In this document: piece by piece, positions 27,278 to 36,702 of the stretch
How the letters are laid out: every line of letters starts with the position of its first letter
Numbering within the stretch: position 1 is the stretch's first letter
NCBI GenBank assembly: GCA_021791715.1
Contig: JAJYWB010000027.1
Coordinates: forward strand, 1-64,000
Direction: 5' to 3'
From: Planctomycetota bacterium
Lineage (GTDB): Bacteria > Planctomycetota > Planctomycetia > Isosphaerales > Isosphaeraceae
Length of the DNA: 64,000 nucleotides
Program-made: the position numbers and the translations under genes
Notes under the pieces: generated by a model
The model's database searches: none
The model's input: the letters and a program-made list of their open reading frames with translations, nothing else
What the model was told of the DNA's origin: nothing

Positions 27278-28615
27278 ATGTGTCATAGAAATATGAAATA
27301 CTTGATCATTTTTATGATTGGAATCGCCTTTCAGGCTTTCGCCCCGGGGTGCGATCGACCTTTGGAGGGCGAGGCCCGTCCCGCACCGCGAACCGTGAGA
27401 ACCGTCGAGATCACGCATCCCGAAAGGCGGTCGGTGAGCCGAAGCGTGGGCGAGCCGGGAGAGCTCGAGGCGTTTGAAACGACGGCGATCCACGCCAAAA
27501 TCGCGGGTTATGTGAAAACATGGACCGTGAACATCGGCGACACGGTCAAAAAAGGTCAGATTCTCGCCGAGTTATCGGTCCCCGAGTTGGAGGCCGAGCT
27601 AAAACAAAAACAGGCCGCGGTCGAACAGGCGATCGCCAAACACAAGCAAACAAACTCGGCGGTTCGCGTCGCCGAGGCCAACGCCGCGGGCGCCGAGGCC
27701 AAGATCGTCGAGGTCCGAGCGGGAACGAGAAGGGTCGAGGCCGACCTGGCGCGGTGGAAAGCCGAGTTCCGTCGCATCGAAGATTTACACGCGGTGCGGG
27801 CGCAAACGGGTACGCTCCTTGATGAAACGCGCAGCAAACTACGCTCGTCCGAGGCCGCGTGCGAGGAGATCGCGGCTCAGATCAAAACCGCCGAAGTCGC
27901 GCTCATTCAAAGCCAGGCCGCGCTCGACGCAGCACGCGCCGACGTCGTCGCCGCGAGTTCGACGATCGATTTCGCCAAGGCCGACGCCAAAACCGTCGAG
28001 GCGAATCTCGCGTACACCAAAATTGAAGCCCCTTTCGACGGCGTCGTGATTCAAAGAAATGTCAACACGGGCGATCTAACACAACCGGGCGCCGATAAAC
28101 CTCCGCTCTTTGTCGTCGCGCGGTCCGATATCATCACGATTAGGGTCAACGTTCCCGAGGCCTTCGCCGCGGACGTTAACATGGGCGATCGCGCCGTGGT
28201 GAAACTGCAAGAACTGAAAGACAAAACCGTCGAGGGAAAAGTGACCCGAGTTTCGTGGGCGATCGACCCCAAAGTGCGCACCTTGCGCGTCGAGATCGAT
28301 ATCCCCAACCCCGGCGGCAAACTTCAACCCGGCCTCTACGCCTACGCGACGATCGTCGCCGAAGAACACACGAACGCCTTAACCCTCCCCGCGACTGCGG
28401 TCGTAAACGAACAGGGTCGATCGTACTGCGCCGTAGTCGTCGCGGGCAAAGCGGTGCGTCGACCGATCGAGATCGGAATCGGCGACGGCATTCTGACGGA
28501 AGTCGTTTCAGGGGTCGACGAACACGATTCCGTCGTCAAAACGAACCCAGCGTCGCTCGCCGACGGACAGAGCGTCGAGATCGTCGATCCCACCCCGAAA
28601 CGCACAACCCCTTGA
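27278..28615 (+). CDS. RND periplasmic adaptor (HlyD/AcrA family) lipoprotein
   Basis: This is a 445-residue protein. The N-terminus is a signal peptide with a lipobox-like FAPGC near residue 25, so membrane anchoring by lipid is likely. A barrel-sandwich segment (AKIAGYVKTWTVNIGDTVKKGQ, split across a long coiled coil of Ala/Glu/Lys at residues about 105-255) and its return half (LAYTKIEAPFDGVVIQRNVNTGD) are clear, followed by beta-barrel and membrane-proximal domains. The long hairpin suits docking with a TolC-like duct. It starts 23 bases after the permease stop. The start could also be the ATG five codons later, at 27293. Confidence 0.93.
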   Translation: MCHRNMKYLIIFMIGIAFQAFAPGCDRPLEGEARPAPRTVRTVEITHPERRSVSRSVGEPGELEAFETTAIHAKIAGYVKTWTVNIGDTVKKGQILAELSVPELEAELKQKQAAVEQAIAKHKQTNSAVRVAEANAAGAEAKIVEVRAGTRRVEADLARWKAEFRRIEDLHAVRAQTGTLLDETRSKLRSSEAACEEIAAQIKTAEVALIQSQAALDAARADVVAASSTIDFAKADAKTVEANLAYTKIEAPFDGVVIQRNVNTGDLTQPGADKPPLFVVARSDIITIRVNVPEAFAADVNMGDRAVVKLQELKDKTVEGKVTRVSWAIDPKVRTLRVEIDIPNPGGKLQPGLYAYATIVAEEHTNALTLPATAVVNEQGRSYCAVVVAGKAVRRPIEIGIGDGILTEVVSGVDEHDSVVKTNPASLADGQSVEIVDPTPKRTTP

Positions 28616-28814
28616 ATCGGGGGTGGATGATCTGAACCCGCTCGCCGGCACGCTTGAGCCCGCACAAACCGAATAACGAGTCATGTCGAAGAGCGATATC
28701 GACCGATAGAATCACCAGCCGGCCGACGGCGCCGGGTCGCTTGGAATCCACGGATCGAGCCTCAACGCGTCGATCCCGCGGCCGTCCAACGAGATCAGGA
28801 GGTTCGATCCCGGC

Positions 28815-30617
28815 ATGTCGGTCTTCACTTTCGAGCCTCGCGGCGACGCCACCCGAACGGCGATCGCCGTACTGATATTCATATTCTTTCAACCGTGGAT
28901 ATCTTACGCGAAACAATATGCTCCTGGGCGGGGAACAGGCGTTTCGCCTTCCGCTCCCGGCCGATATCAACCCGAACAAGTCCAATCGACCGCGCCGAGC
29001 TTCGCGGTCGCTCCGTCGCCGCCGATGAGACTTCCCCCGCCGCTTCCGCCCGAGATCCGGTCTCCTTCGGGTGCTCAAAATAACGCGAATCCAACGGGTT
29101 CCTCACCGAATCCGACGAACCCGAACGCGAACGCGCCGCGCTCTCCGACGGATATCCAAGCCCATATCGAACCCACACTTGAAGATAAACTTGGAGAGCA
29201 ATTGATCTCGGGACAGCCGATCCGGCCGATCGATCTCGCGGGAACGTTAAGGCTCGCCGGCGGACGCAACCTCGATATCGAAATCGCCCGCAGGCTCGTT
29301 TTTCGCGCCGTCGCCGATTTACAGGCGGCGCGCGCCTTATGGCTCCCCTCGCTCTTCATCGGCCCGACGTGGTATCGCGAGGACGGCCAGATTCAAACGA
29401 TCAGCGGTCAGGTGATCAACGCCAACCGGAGTTCGTTGTTCTTCGGCGGATTGGCCACCGGCCCCAACAGTTATCCCGCCAACCCTCCGGGAAGCGGTTT
29501 CCCACCCCTCACGGGGCTCGCGTCGGTCGTCCGTTTCTCAGACGCGATCCTGATCCCACGAGCCGCTCGCCGCGAACTCGCCGCGAGCCGAGCCGACGTC
29601 CACACCGCGACAAACCGAGCCCTCCTCTCCGCGACCGAGGCGCATTTTGATCTGATCCTGGCGAGCGGCATGCTCGCGATCGCACGCGAGGCCTCCGCCT
29701 ACGCGCTGAAACTCTCGGAAATCACCGGCTCCTACGCGCGTACCGGGGAGGGTCTCGAGGCCGATCATCAACGAATTCTCACCGAACTGAAACACCGACG
29801 TAGCATGATCGTCGACGCGGTCGGTCAACTCGAGAACACCTCGGCCAACCTCGTGCGGATGCTCGTGCTCGATCCCGATCAGGTCCTGGCGCCCGTCGAA
29901 CCCGCCGAGGCCCTGATGCGCGTGATCCCCGACGAACTTTCGCTCAACGATATGATTACAAAAGGATTGCTTGAACGTCCCGAACTCGCGTCCGAGCGCG
30001 AAAAGGTGAAGGCGACTCTCTTAAGGCTTAAGCAGGCTAGGCTTCGACCGCTCGTTCCAAGCATGGGGATCAGCTACGCGGGAGGGGGATTCGCGGGAGG
30101 CGCGGGAGCTTTCGTCGGCAATTTCGGCTCGCGCGGCGACGCGACGGTGAGCCTCTTTTGGGAGCTGCAAAACCTCGGCGTCGGCGACCTCGCGACGATG
30201 AAACGATCGCGCGCCGATAAGGAAATCGCCGACCTGAACCTGATCAAAGAAGAGAATCAGGTCGCCGCCGACGTCGTCTCGTCTTACAAAGCTCGGATCG
30301 CCGCGGCGCGAAGGATTTCTCAAACCGCTCCCGAGGTTCTCCGCGCGATCGACTCGCTGAGGCTCAACCTGCTCAACATTCAGCGCGGCGCTGGAGTGCC
30401 CGGCGCCACGCGGCCGATCGAGGTTTTACAACCGATTCAGGCGCTCGCGCAGGCGCGCACCGATTACCTCCGCGCGGTCGTCGCGTACAACCGAGCGCAG
30501 TATCAACTTTATTACGCGATCGGCTGGCCGGCGCAAATCCAAATCAACGACCCCGCGTTCATTCCGCAAAACGCTCCCCCCGCGATGCAACCGCAACCCG
30601 CGAATAATTTTCGATAA
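28815..30617 (+). CDS. TolC-family outer membrane efflux protein
   Basis: This is a 600-residue protein. An N-terminal hydrophobic segment acts as the export signal, then a long Pro/Ser/Asn linker leads to the efflux domain from about residue 120. Two repeats of the outer-membrane-factor helical barrel are visible (RNLDIEIARRLVFRAVADL, and later PEVLRAIDSLRLNLLNIQRG), with the beta-strand portions between them (LPSLFIGPTWYRED, VPSMGISYAGGGF). The protein ends in a Pro/Gln-rich tail. It completes the tripartite pump with the two genes before it, although the 199-base gap may hold its own promoter. A planctomycete outer membrane is the expected site. Confidence 0.9.
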   Translation: MSVFTFEPRGDATRTAIAVLIFIFFQPWISYAKQYAPGRGTGVSPSAPGRYQPEQVQSTAPSFAVAPSPPMRLPPPLPPEIRSPSGAQNNANPTGSSPNPTNPNANAPRSPTDIQAHIEPTLEDKLGEQLISGQPIRPIDLAGTLRLAGGRNLDIEIARRLVFRAVADLQAARALWLPSLFIGPTWYREDGQIQTISGQVINANRSSLFFGGLATGPNSYPANPPGSGFPPLTGLASVVRFSDAILIPRAARRELAASRADVHTATNRALLSATEAHFDLILASGMLAIAREASAYALKLSEITGSYARTGEGLEADHQRILTELKHRRSMIVDAVGQLENTSANLVRMLVLDPDQVLAPVEPAEALMRVIPDELSLNDMITKGLLERPELASEREKVKATLLRLKQARLRPLVPSMGISYAGGGFAGGAGAFVGNFGSRGDATVSLFWELQNLGVGDLATMKRSRADKEIADLNLIKEENQVAADVVSSYKARIAAARRISQTAPEVLRAIDSLRLNLLNIQRGAGVPGATRPIEVLQPIQALAQARTDYLRAVVAYNRAQYQLYYAIGWPAQIQINDPAFIPQNAPPAMQPQPANNFR

Positions 30618-30690
30618 TTTTATTTACATAATTTATATTATCTAGGCTAATAAAACGAACGCCGCGTGATTTTACGATTTTGAACACGCT

Positions 30691-32706
30691 TTATGATTGG
30701 GACGAATCCCGGCTCACCGTGTACGCTTGATTGGGGTGATTGGGCTCGGCGGGAAAAACGAGCCGAAGCACGCCGCTTTTCACAAGCTTGCTCAGGTATC
30801 GATCACGAACCCCTTCGGGATTGCGATCCAAAAGCGCGCCGATCTGGTTGAACGTTAGGGCTCGTCGGGAACAAAGTTCAACGATGAGTTGATTCATCTG
30901 GGAACGTGAAAGCCGCGGGTTTTCTCGAGCCGGCTTGGCGATCGCTATCAGCTCGGGAGGGAATTCGTCGATGCGTGAGGAGTTCGGGGCGTTATGTGGC
31001 GAGTTCGAGCCGCTATGTGAGGAGTTCGGCACGTTATGTGAGGAGTTCGAGCCGCTATGTGGGGAGTTCCGATCGTCGCCTTGCGACCGACGTTTCGATC
31101 GAGGCGATTTAGCCGGTTTTCGTAAGTAATCCGATTCACTCGGATTGGAATTGTCAGATTTCAAAAACGACGATTCGTCAACCGCGTTTTCCACCCGAGC
31201 GAGTCGCCGCGACAGGCGATACGCCGCCCACCTTCCGTACCCTTTTTTTTCTAAGAACCCTTTGGAAACCAGATCTTGGAGAGTGCGTGTGATATCAACT
31301 GGATGATCAAGCGAGAACTGCTGAAGCCTCTGATTTGAAACTTCTCCCTCGACGTCGGCGGTCACCAAAGCCTGAACTTCTTGCGCTTTCAATCCGGCCA
31401 AATCGTCGCCAAGGATCGATCGGAAATGTCTCATCGATTCCTCGGGAAACAGACTGATCATCGGCAGGATGAAAACGACGCGTTCGGGTTTGAGAATCTC
31501 ATGAATCCAGGGAGTTCGCCATTTTTGAGACGCCCATCCCTGACGAATCTTGTCGATCCCGGATCCCGCTTTCTCGCCATACCCGATCATCGCGAACATT
31601 TTTTGTAAATTCACATTGCGACATTCGCTCACACCTCCCTTGAGAATTTGCTCGACGCCCAGCAAAAGCGTACCAGGGTTTGAAAACTCGAGTCGATCGC
31701 GATACCGCTCGACGACGACGCCCCCCTGTCCGCGATAATCCGCGTGAATGATCGAATTGACGAACGCCTCACGAATCGCCTCATGCACAATTGTTTCATC
31801 ATGTCTTTGAGGAGGGGCGGATTCTTGTTCGTTCGTGAACTGGAAGGGGATCTTCAGGTCGGCGACGAGTCTCGGATAAACCTGTTCAAAAAACTGGAAC
31901 AGGTTGAGATTCCTGGTTCCATCGGGAAATATACGATCGGTCCAACGAACGCTTGGATTTTTCGACAATTTCTCACGATAATCGACATGATATTGAGGAA
32001 TCGCCTCGGGATCTTGAATCGACCGCTCCTTGCCGAACATCAACAACCCCGCGACGGTTAAACCTTCCTCGCCCGAGGCTCGATCCTTGCGTCGACCGCC
32101 GAGATTTTCAAGAAGTTCTTGATCGTTTAATTTCAACCAGGGGTGAGCGGGAGAACGCGAGGCGAATCGATTGCGATATTCCTCAAGCGTTTTTTTATCA
32201 AGATCATCAAGCGTAAACTGCTTGAGAATAAGGCTATCGGCGGGCTGTTCAGACTGATCCGCGAGCATTCGGCCCACTACTTCGCGACCGCATCGATAAT
32301 CTCCCTCGTTGTAGCGACGATAAGTTCCTTCAAGAGGATTCGTTCCGACGAAAACGGGTCGTTGTCGTCGAGAAGCTCGGGGAACCCGAACGACGAGGAT
32401 CGACTTATCGTTGATCGAAAGAATTTTTACGTCGTCATTCGTAAGGAGATTAACGCTGATCTTTCCCCGATTGTTGATCGTATTCCAGAATTGTTTGGCG
32501 ATTTTCGCGGGATTCTCCAAACCTTGAATCTCGAAATCACCGACTTCGTTTTCTTTAACTCCCAGCACGATCACACCGCCGTCGGTGTTCGCGAGTGCGC
32601 TGTACGATTCCCATAAACTCGCGGGAAGCCCTCCCTTCGCGGATTTGAACTCCCAGTCCTTATCCTCGCCAAGATCGAGGGCGGTCAGAATGTCTTGTTC
32701 GTTCAT
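30691..32706 (-). CDS. AlbA_2/RecG-like ATP-binding protein (Schlafen AlbA_2 family)
   Basis: This is a 671-residue protein from the ATG at 32706. An upstream ATG at 32745 adds 13 unlikely residues. The N-terminal 130 residues match the AlbA_2 divergent domain (EDKDWEFKSAKGGLP, ALANTDGGVIVLGV, TYRRYNEGDYRC). A middle domain carries DETIVHEAIREAFVNSIIHADY and FSNPGTLL, the HATPase-like segment shared with the ATP-binding helicase-related family, followed by GYGEKAGSGIDKIR. The C-terminal half has winged-helix-like segments interrupted by a Ser/His/Asn heptad repeat. Family members occur in stress, defence and transcriptional contexts, and the precise role here is unknown. It is divergent from the OLD-like ATPase gene. 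Confidence 0.82.
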   Translation of the reverse strand: MNEQDILTALDLGEDKDWEFKSAKGGLPASLWESYSALANTDGGVIVLGVKENEVGDFEIQGLENPAKIAKQFWNTINNRGKISVNLLTNDDVKILSINDKSILVVRVPRASRRQRPVFVGTNPLEGTYRRYNEGDYRCGREVVGRMLADQSEQPADSLILKQFTLDDLDKKTLEEYRNRFASRSPAHPWLKLNDQELLENLGGRRKDRASGEEGLTVAGLLMFGKERSIQDPEAIPQYHVDYREKLSKNPSVRWTDRIFPDGTRNLNLFQFFEQVYPRLVADLKIPFQFTNEQESAPPQRHDETIVHEAIREAFVNSIIHADYRGQGGVVVERYRDRLEFSNPGTLLLGVEQILKGGVSECRNVNLQKMFAMIGYGEKAGSGIDKIRQGWASQKWRTPWIHEILKPERVVFILPMISLFPEESMRHFRSILGDDLAGLKAQEVQALVTADVEGEVSNQRLQQFSLDHPVDITRTLQDLVSKGFLEKKGYGRWAAYRLSRRLARVENAVDESSFLKSDNSNPSESDYLRKPAKSPRSKRRSQGDDRNSPHSGSNSSHNVPNSSHSGSNSPHNAPNSSRIDEFPPELIAIAKPARENPRLSRSQMNQLIVELCSRRALTFNQIGALLDRNPEGVRDRYLSKLVKSGVLRLVFPAEPNHPNQAYTVSRDSSQS
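30980..31069 (-). repeat. 21-bp tandem repeat coding for Ser/Asn/His heptads
   Basis: Four full copies of a 21-bp unit (30980-31063) plus six further bases code, in the AlbA-type gene, for heptads of the form N-S-(S/P)-H-(S/N)-X-X. Alternate units are more alike, giving a 42-bp higher-order period. The repeat length is a multiple of three, so copy-number change would keep the frame. It lies in a likely flexible linker before the last winged-helix segment. Confidence 0.8.
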
Positions 32707-33221
32707 CGATCCGCCCGTTCGATTGAGAAGCCAAATAAGATTCAAATGATTAAAATGCGACCGTGGCCGAAGACGCTTCGCCGAATCGGGCTTCGCGGTA
32801 AGAAAGCGTCACGATCACTCCGTTTCGGTATGTTAAATGAGATCCCAAGCCGGCGCCAACGTCTTCGTGTCGCTTCTTCGATCCAGGAGACCGCCGTTAC
32901 ATCTTTCATTCCAACGAGTTGCGGAATCCGCGCTGCCCGAAACCAGCCGGATATCATGATCGATAATCGGATTCAGCGTCTGTTCGACTTCAAATCGTTG
33001 CAAGGCTTGGAGAGAGCCGACCGATCTCAGAACAAAGAAACCGTTTCTATTTCCTACCGTTGCGCGTCGACAAAAGCTTTTCGGATGGTTTAGAGTGGGA
33101 GAAGTGAAGCGGATCGAACGCCACAATCCGGTTTCGGTCCGTAAGTTACGATCTCGACTCATTCCGGCGTGATTTGAAGATCGCCGAATTTCTCAGACTA
33201 ACCGCCGGGGCGCATCAACGA
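32707..33221. other. Divergent intergenic region with possible gene remnants
   Basis: This region lies between the divergent AlbA-type and ATPase genes. Several overlapping short frames occur on both strands, none with a convincing start. On the minus strand, one frame ending near 32,958 (NPIIDHDI) continues in another frame as SGWFRAARIPQLVGMKD and VTAVSWIEEATR, vaguely like the Walker B region of phage large terminases. This may be a decayed gene fragment, but the evidence is thin. Both neighbouring promoters must lie here. Confidence 0.35.
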
Positions 33222-34298
33222 ATGTATACAACAATAGAGATTCACAATTTTCGACAAATAAAATCGCTACGCGCCGAAGGTTTGCGCCGAATCAACCTGA
33301 TCGTCGGGAGGAACAACTCGGGCAAAACGACTTTTCTGGAGGCGATGAATTTATTGTGCGCCGCGACGTATCCGAGTGTTCTGATCGGACTTGGTCAATT
33401 GCGCGGTCATAAGTATTCATTCCATAATTTAACACAAATCTTAACGCCGTTATTCCATAACCTCGATACAGGGATCAATATTGAAATAAAAGGTCGTCGC
33501 GCAGAAGAAGAAGACGATCGAATTTTGAGTATTAAACCGATAACTCATTTGACTTTCCATCCAGAAACGATTAAATCCGACAAAGTGATCGAACGGATCT
33601 CGGAGAATCAAAAAAATCCCCCAATATCGGGACTTGAGCTCTCATATGCGAACTCAAAAGGAAAAGTATTTTCAAGTTTTTTGAAGAGAGATCCGTCATC
33701 GGGAAACCTGAATCACGACCCGGTATGGAGCGATGATTTCAGGCCCATGACGATGGTCTCTACTTTCGCATGCGCATCTTTTCAAACACTTTCGATTCTA
33801 TTCAGTGAATTAAAAAGCGGAAAAGTTAAAGACGTCGTTTTGGACGCCGTTCAAATCGTCGAACCATCGATCAAGGAATTGGTCGTGTTATCGGAGGAGA
33901 ATGGATCTTCTCTCTACGCCGATATCGGGATCGATAAGCTTATTCCCATCTCCGCGTGCGGAGCGGGAACGACCCGATGTCTATCAATTGTATTAGATAT
34001 GTTTGTAATGCAAAATGGCGCCCTATTGATCGACGATATCGACAACGGGCTCCATTATTCTGTGATGAAAGGATTTTGGGAAAAGCTCGACGAACTGGCG
34101 AAACAATTGAACGTGCAAATCGTCGCGACGACGCATAACGAGGAAATGATGCGGCTCGCGTTGAGCGTGTTCGCGGATAAACCAGGAACGCTCGGCTTAT
34201 TCCGGATCGATCGGAAAGAGGATCGCCACGTCTTCACCGTTTACGACGACGAGGCGATGCGAGCCGTCGCCGAATACAATTTCGAGACGAGAGGATAA
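33222..34298 (+). CDS. OLD-like AAA ATPase (ATP-binding cassette type, SMC-like)
   Basis: This is a 358-residue protein from the ATG at 33222, which starts M-Y-T-T-I-E-I-H-N-F. The upstream extension to 33174 is less family-like. Walker A GRNNSGKTT is at residues 29-37, and a Q-loop/signature-like region lies in the middle (ISACGAGTTRCLSI). Walker B reads ALLIDDIDNGLH at about 267-278. There the usual catalytic Glu is Asp (D272), which could slow hydrolysis. ATTHNEEM is the switch His. No TOPRIM nuclease domain follows, unlike full OLD proteins. Such stand-alone ATPases occur in defence loci. The neighbouring divergent AlbA-type gene supports an accessory patch, but a defence function is only a guess. 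Confidence 0.8.
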   Translation: MYTTIEIHNFRQIKSLRAEGLRRINLIVGRNNSGKTTFLEAMNLLCAATYPSVLIGLGQLRGHKYSFHNLTQILTPLFHNLDTGINIEIKGRRAEEEDDRILSIKPITHLTFHPETIKSDKVIERISENQKNPPISGLELSYANSKGKVFSSFLKRDPSSGNLNHDPVWSDDFRPMTMVSTFACASFQTLSILFSELKSGKVKDVVLDAVQIVEPSIKELVVLSEENGSSLYADIGIDKLIPISACGAGTTRCLSIVLDMFVMQNGALLIDDIDNGLHYSVMKGFWEKLDELAKQLNVQIVATTHNEEMMRLALSVFADKPGTLGLFRIDRKEDRHVFTVYDDEAMRAVAEYNFETRG

Positions 34299-34687
34299 CG
34301 ATAAATATTAATTAATTATTAATATATTTATAATATTTGATTCTCATGTCGAATGACTTCTCCCGCGTTCGACGACTTACGGCGTTTTCTCCAATCGATA
34401 TAAAACATTCATTCTTAATCCATTGTTTTCAGCATAACGCGATTCCGATTCTCTCCGCGCGACGCTTGCACTCCGAATCCCTTCGCGATAACATCGATTC
34501 TCCGACAGCCGTTCGATCTCTCCTCGAAGGCTCGGGCGAAGTTCGTCGCGGCTCGAACCGCCGCGATCGCGATCGTTCGCCCGGTCGCGTCGGACGACCT
34601 TATGCCGTTTTCTCACGCGGTTTGCGGCGTTTTCCGCTAACTCTCGTTACGATCCATCGCTCGACACGTTCTCAAGGAGCGGCGCGG
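34299..34687. other. Intergenic region upstream of the moxR operon
   Basis: An AT-rich segment (34,300-34,345) is followed by GC-rich host-type sequence without a credible gene. The frame leading into moxR is open from 34337, but its 117 codons are Arg- and Ser-rich and have no family similarity. The promoter for the operon should lie here. No clear -35/-10 pair was identified. Confidence 0.45.
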
Positions 34688-35695
34688 ATGACCGAACTCG
34701 ATCAAATCAAACAACGCCTCGATCAATTTCGATCCGATTTCGAAGCCCTCAGACGCGAAATCGGCAAGGTGATCGTCGGTCAAAACGAGATCGTCGACGG
34801 CGCGCTCACCGCGCTCATCGCCGGGGGACACGTCCTCCTCGAAGGCGTGCCGGGCCTCGGTAAAACCCTCCTCGTTCGTACCCTCGCCGACGCGCTCCAC
34901 CTCAAATTCCAACGCATCCAGTTCACCCCCGATCTCATGCCCGCCGATATGATCGGCACCAATATCGTGATGGAAACCGACGAGGGGCGGAAACGATTCG
35001 AATTCCAACCCGGCCCGCTCTTCGCCAATCTCGTCCTCGCCGACGAAATCAACCGCGCCACCCCCAAAACACAATCCGCCTTGCTCGAGGCGATGCAAGA
35101 AAAATCGATCACCGTCGCGGGAAAAACACACCTCCTCGACCGTCCGTTCTTCGTCATGGCCACGCAAAACCCGCTCGAAATGGAGGGAACATACCCCCTC
35201 CCCGAAGCCCAACTCGATCGATTCTTATTCAAATTGTTGGTCAAATTTCCATCCATTGAGGAGATGGAAACGATCCTCGACCGAACGACCGAGGCCAAAG
35301 ACTCGCACGCCGAGCCGATCTTCGACGGCAAACGGATCGGCGAACTTTCGATCCTGGCGCGCCAAACGCCGATCGCCGACGAACTGCGACGATACGCGGT
35401 CGCGCTCGTCATGGCGACACATCCCGATCACGACCTCGCGACCGAAATGACCAAAAAATACGTCCGCTATGGAGCGAGCCCGCGAGGCGCGCAGGCGATC
35501 ATCCTCGCCGCCAAAATCCGCGCAATCCTCGATCATCGCTACCATGTCGCGCGTGAAGATATCCGCGCCGTCGCCCCCGCGGCGCTCCGCCATCGCCTCA
35601 TCCTCAACTTCGAGGGACAATCCGAAAACGTCCAGCCCGACGACGTCATCCTCGACGCGCTCGAATCGATCGAACTCGTCCCCGTCGGCGCTTGA
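34688..35695 (+). CDS. MoxR-family AAA+ ATPase
   Basis: This is a 335-residue protein starting at the ATG at 34688. Walker A GVPGLGKT lies near residues 54-61, Walker B VLADEINRATPKTQSALLEAMQEK near 112-135, and sensor I in ATQNPLEMEGTYPLPEAQLDRF. The C-terminal lid has PRGAQAIILAAKIRA and VAPAALRHRLIL. MoxR proteins act as chaperones for metal insertion or complex assembly, typically together with VWA-domain proteins. Here DUF58 and two VWA genes follow in the same direction, the canonical MoxR layout. Confidence 0.95.
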   Translation: MTELDQIKQRLDQFRSDFEALRREIGKVIVGQNEIVDGALTALIAGGHVLLEGVPGLGKTLLVRTLADALHLKFQRIQFTPDLMPADMIGTNIVMETDEGRKRFEFQPGPLFANLVLADEINRATPKTQSALLEAMQEKSITVAGKTHLLDRPFFVMATQNPLEMEGTYPLPEAQLDRFLFKLLVKFPSIEEMETILDRTTEAKDSHAEPIFDGKRIGELSILARQTPIADELRRYAVALVMATHPDHDLATEMTKKYVRYGASPRGAQAIILAAKIRAILDHRYHVAREDIRAVAPAALRHRLILNFEGQSENVQPDDVILDALESIELVPVGA

Positions 35696-35750
35696 TATTC
35701 CCACGTATTCATTTTGATTCTCGACCGATTCGATACCACGAGGCTCGCCG

Positions 35751-36632
35751 ATGCCGCTGTTCGATTCCGACTTCTTGAAGAAGCTCGAATATCTGGCGAT
35801 CGTCTCGCGGAGGGTCTTTCGCGGCCAGATCCTGGCGCAACGCCGCACGCGGCAACTCGGAGGAGGGATCGAATTCGCCGATCACCGCGATTACACCCCC
35901 GGCGACGACTTCCGCCATCTCGATTGGAACGTCTACGCGCGGCACGACGATCTCCTGATCAAACGCTTCCAGGAAGAAGAGGATCTGCACGTTTATATTC
36001 TTTTGGATTGTTCGAGGAGCATGGCGCGGGGAGAGCCCGCCAAATTTGATTTGGCGCGGCGGGTCGCCGCGGCGCTCGCTTACATCGCGCTCGCGAATCT
36101 CGATCGCGTCGCGGTGATCGGCGTCGCCGGGGATCTCGTCGCCGATTTTCCGCTCACTCGCGGCAAAGGGAGGATTCTCTCGCTCCTCAAGTTCCTCGAA
36201 AATCTCGAACCGACCGCCGCGGCGACCGACCTCGCGCGGTCCGCGGCGAGCTTCGTCCATCGCTCGCAACGGCGCGGTTTGGTCGTCGTGATCAGCGATT
36301 TATATGATCCATCCGGATTTGAAAAAGGGATCGACATCCTCCGCCATCATCGCCACGAACCTCATATCGTCCAAATTTACGACCGCGCCGAGGCCGAGCC
36401 CAAATTCCTCGGCGATCTCGAGCTTGTCGACGTCGAAACCGGGTCGATCCGCAAGGTCACCGTCACCGAACGGAGTTTGAAGGAATATCGAAAGATCTAC
36501 CAAGATTTTCAAGAGTCGATCCGTGGTTATTGCGTGTCGCGCGCGATCGGTCATACGACGACGACCGCCGACGTCGCGTTCGACGACTTGATCCTGAAGA
36601 TGATGCGTTCCGCGGGGGCTTTATCTTCGTAA
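35751..36632 (+). CDS. DUF58 domain protein
   Basis: This is a 293-residue protein beginning MPLFDSDFLKKLEYL. DUF58 features are evident: RTRQLGGGIEFADHRDYTPGDDFRHLDWNVYARHDDLLIKRF, then a VWA-like metal-site strand with ILLDCSRSMARG around residues 84-95 (D-C-S-R-S). The following segment has LALANLDRVAVIGVAGD. No membrane segment is seen, so it is probably cytoplasmic. It starts 55 bases after moxR and precedes two VWA genes, consistent with a MoxR-assisted complex. Confidence 0.93.
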   Translation: MPLFDSDFLKKLEYLAIVSRRVFRGQILAQRRTRQLGGGIEFADHRDYTPGDDFRHLDWNVYARHDDLLIKRFQEEEDLHVYILLDCSRSMARGEPAKFDLARRVAAALAYIALANLDRVAVIGVAGDLVADFPLTRGKGRILSLLKFLENLEPTAAATDLARSAASFVHRSQRRGLVVVISDLYDPSGFEKGIDILRHHRHEPHIVQIYDRAEAEPKFLGDLELVDVETGSIRKVTVTERSLKEYRKIYQDFQESIRGYCVSRAIGHTTTTADVAFDDLILKMMRSAGALSS

Positions 36633-36702
36633 TCGGAGAACGGGATCGTATCGGAGTCGGAGTGGGGCGACGAAATTCATCATTGAACGGGAGACCGACG
36701 TT

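Noticed and set aside
32695-33093. 132-codon plus-strand frame between the divergent ATPase genes
   Set aside because: Arg/Ser-rich composition, starts inside the 5' end of the opposite gene, and has no family features.
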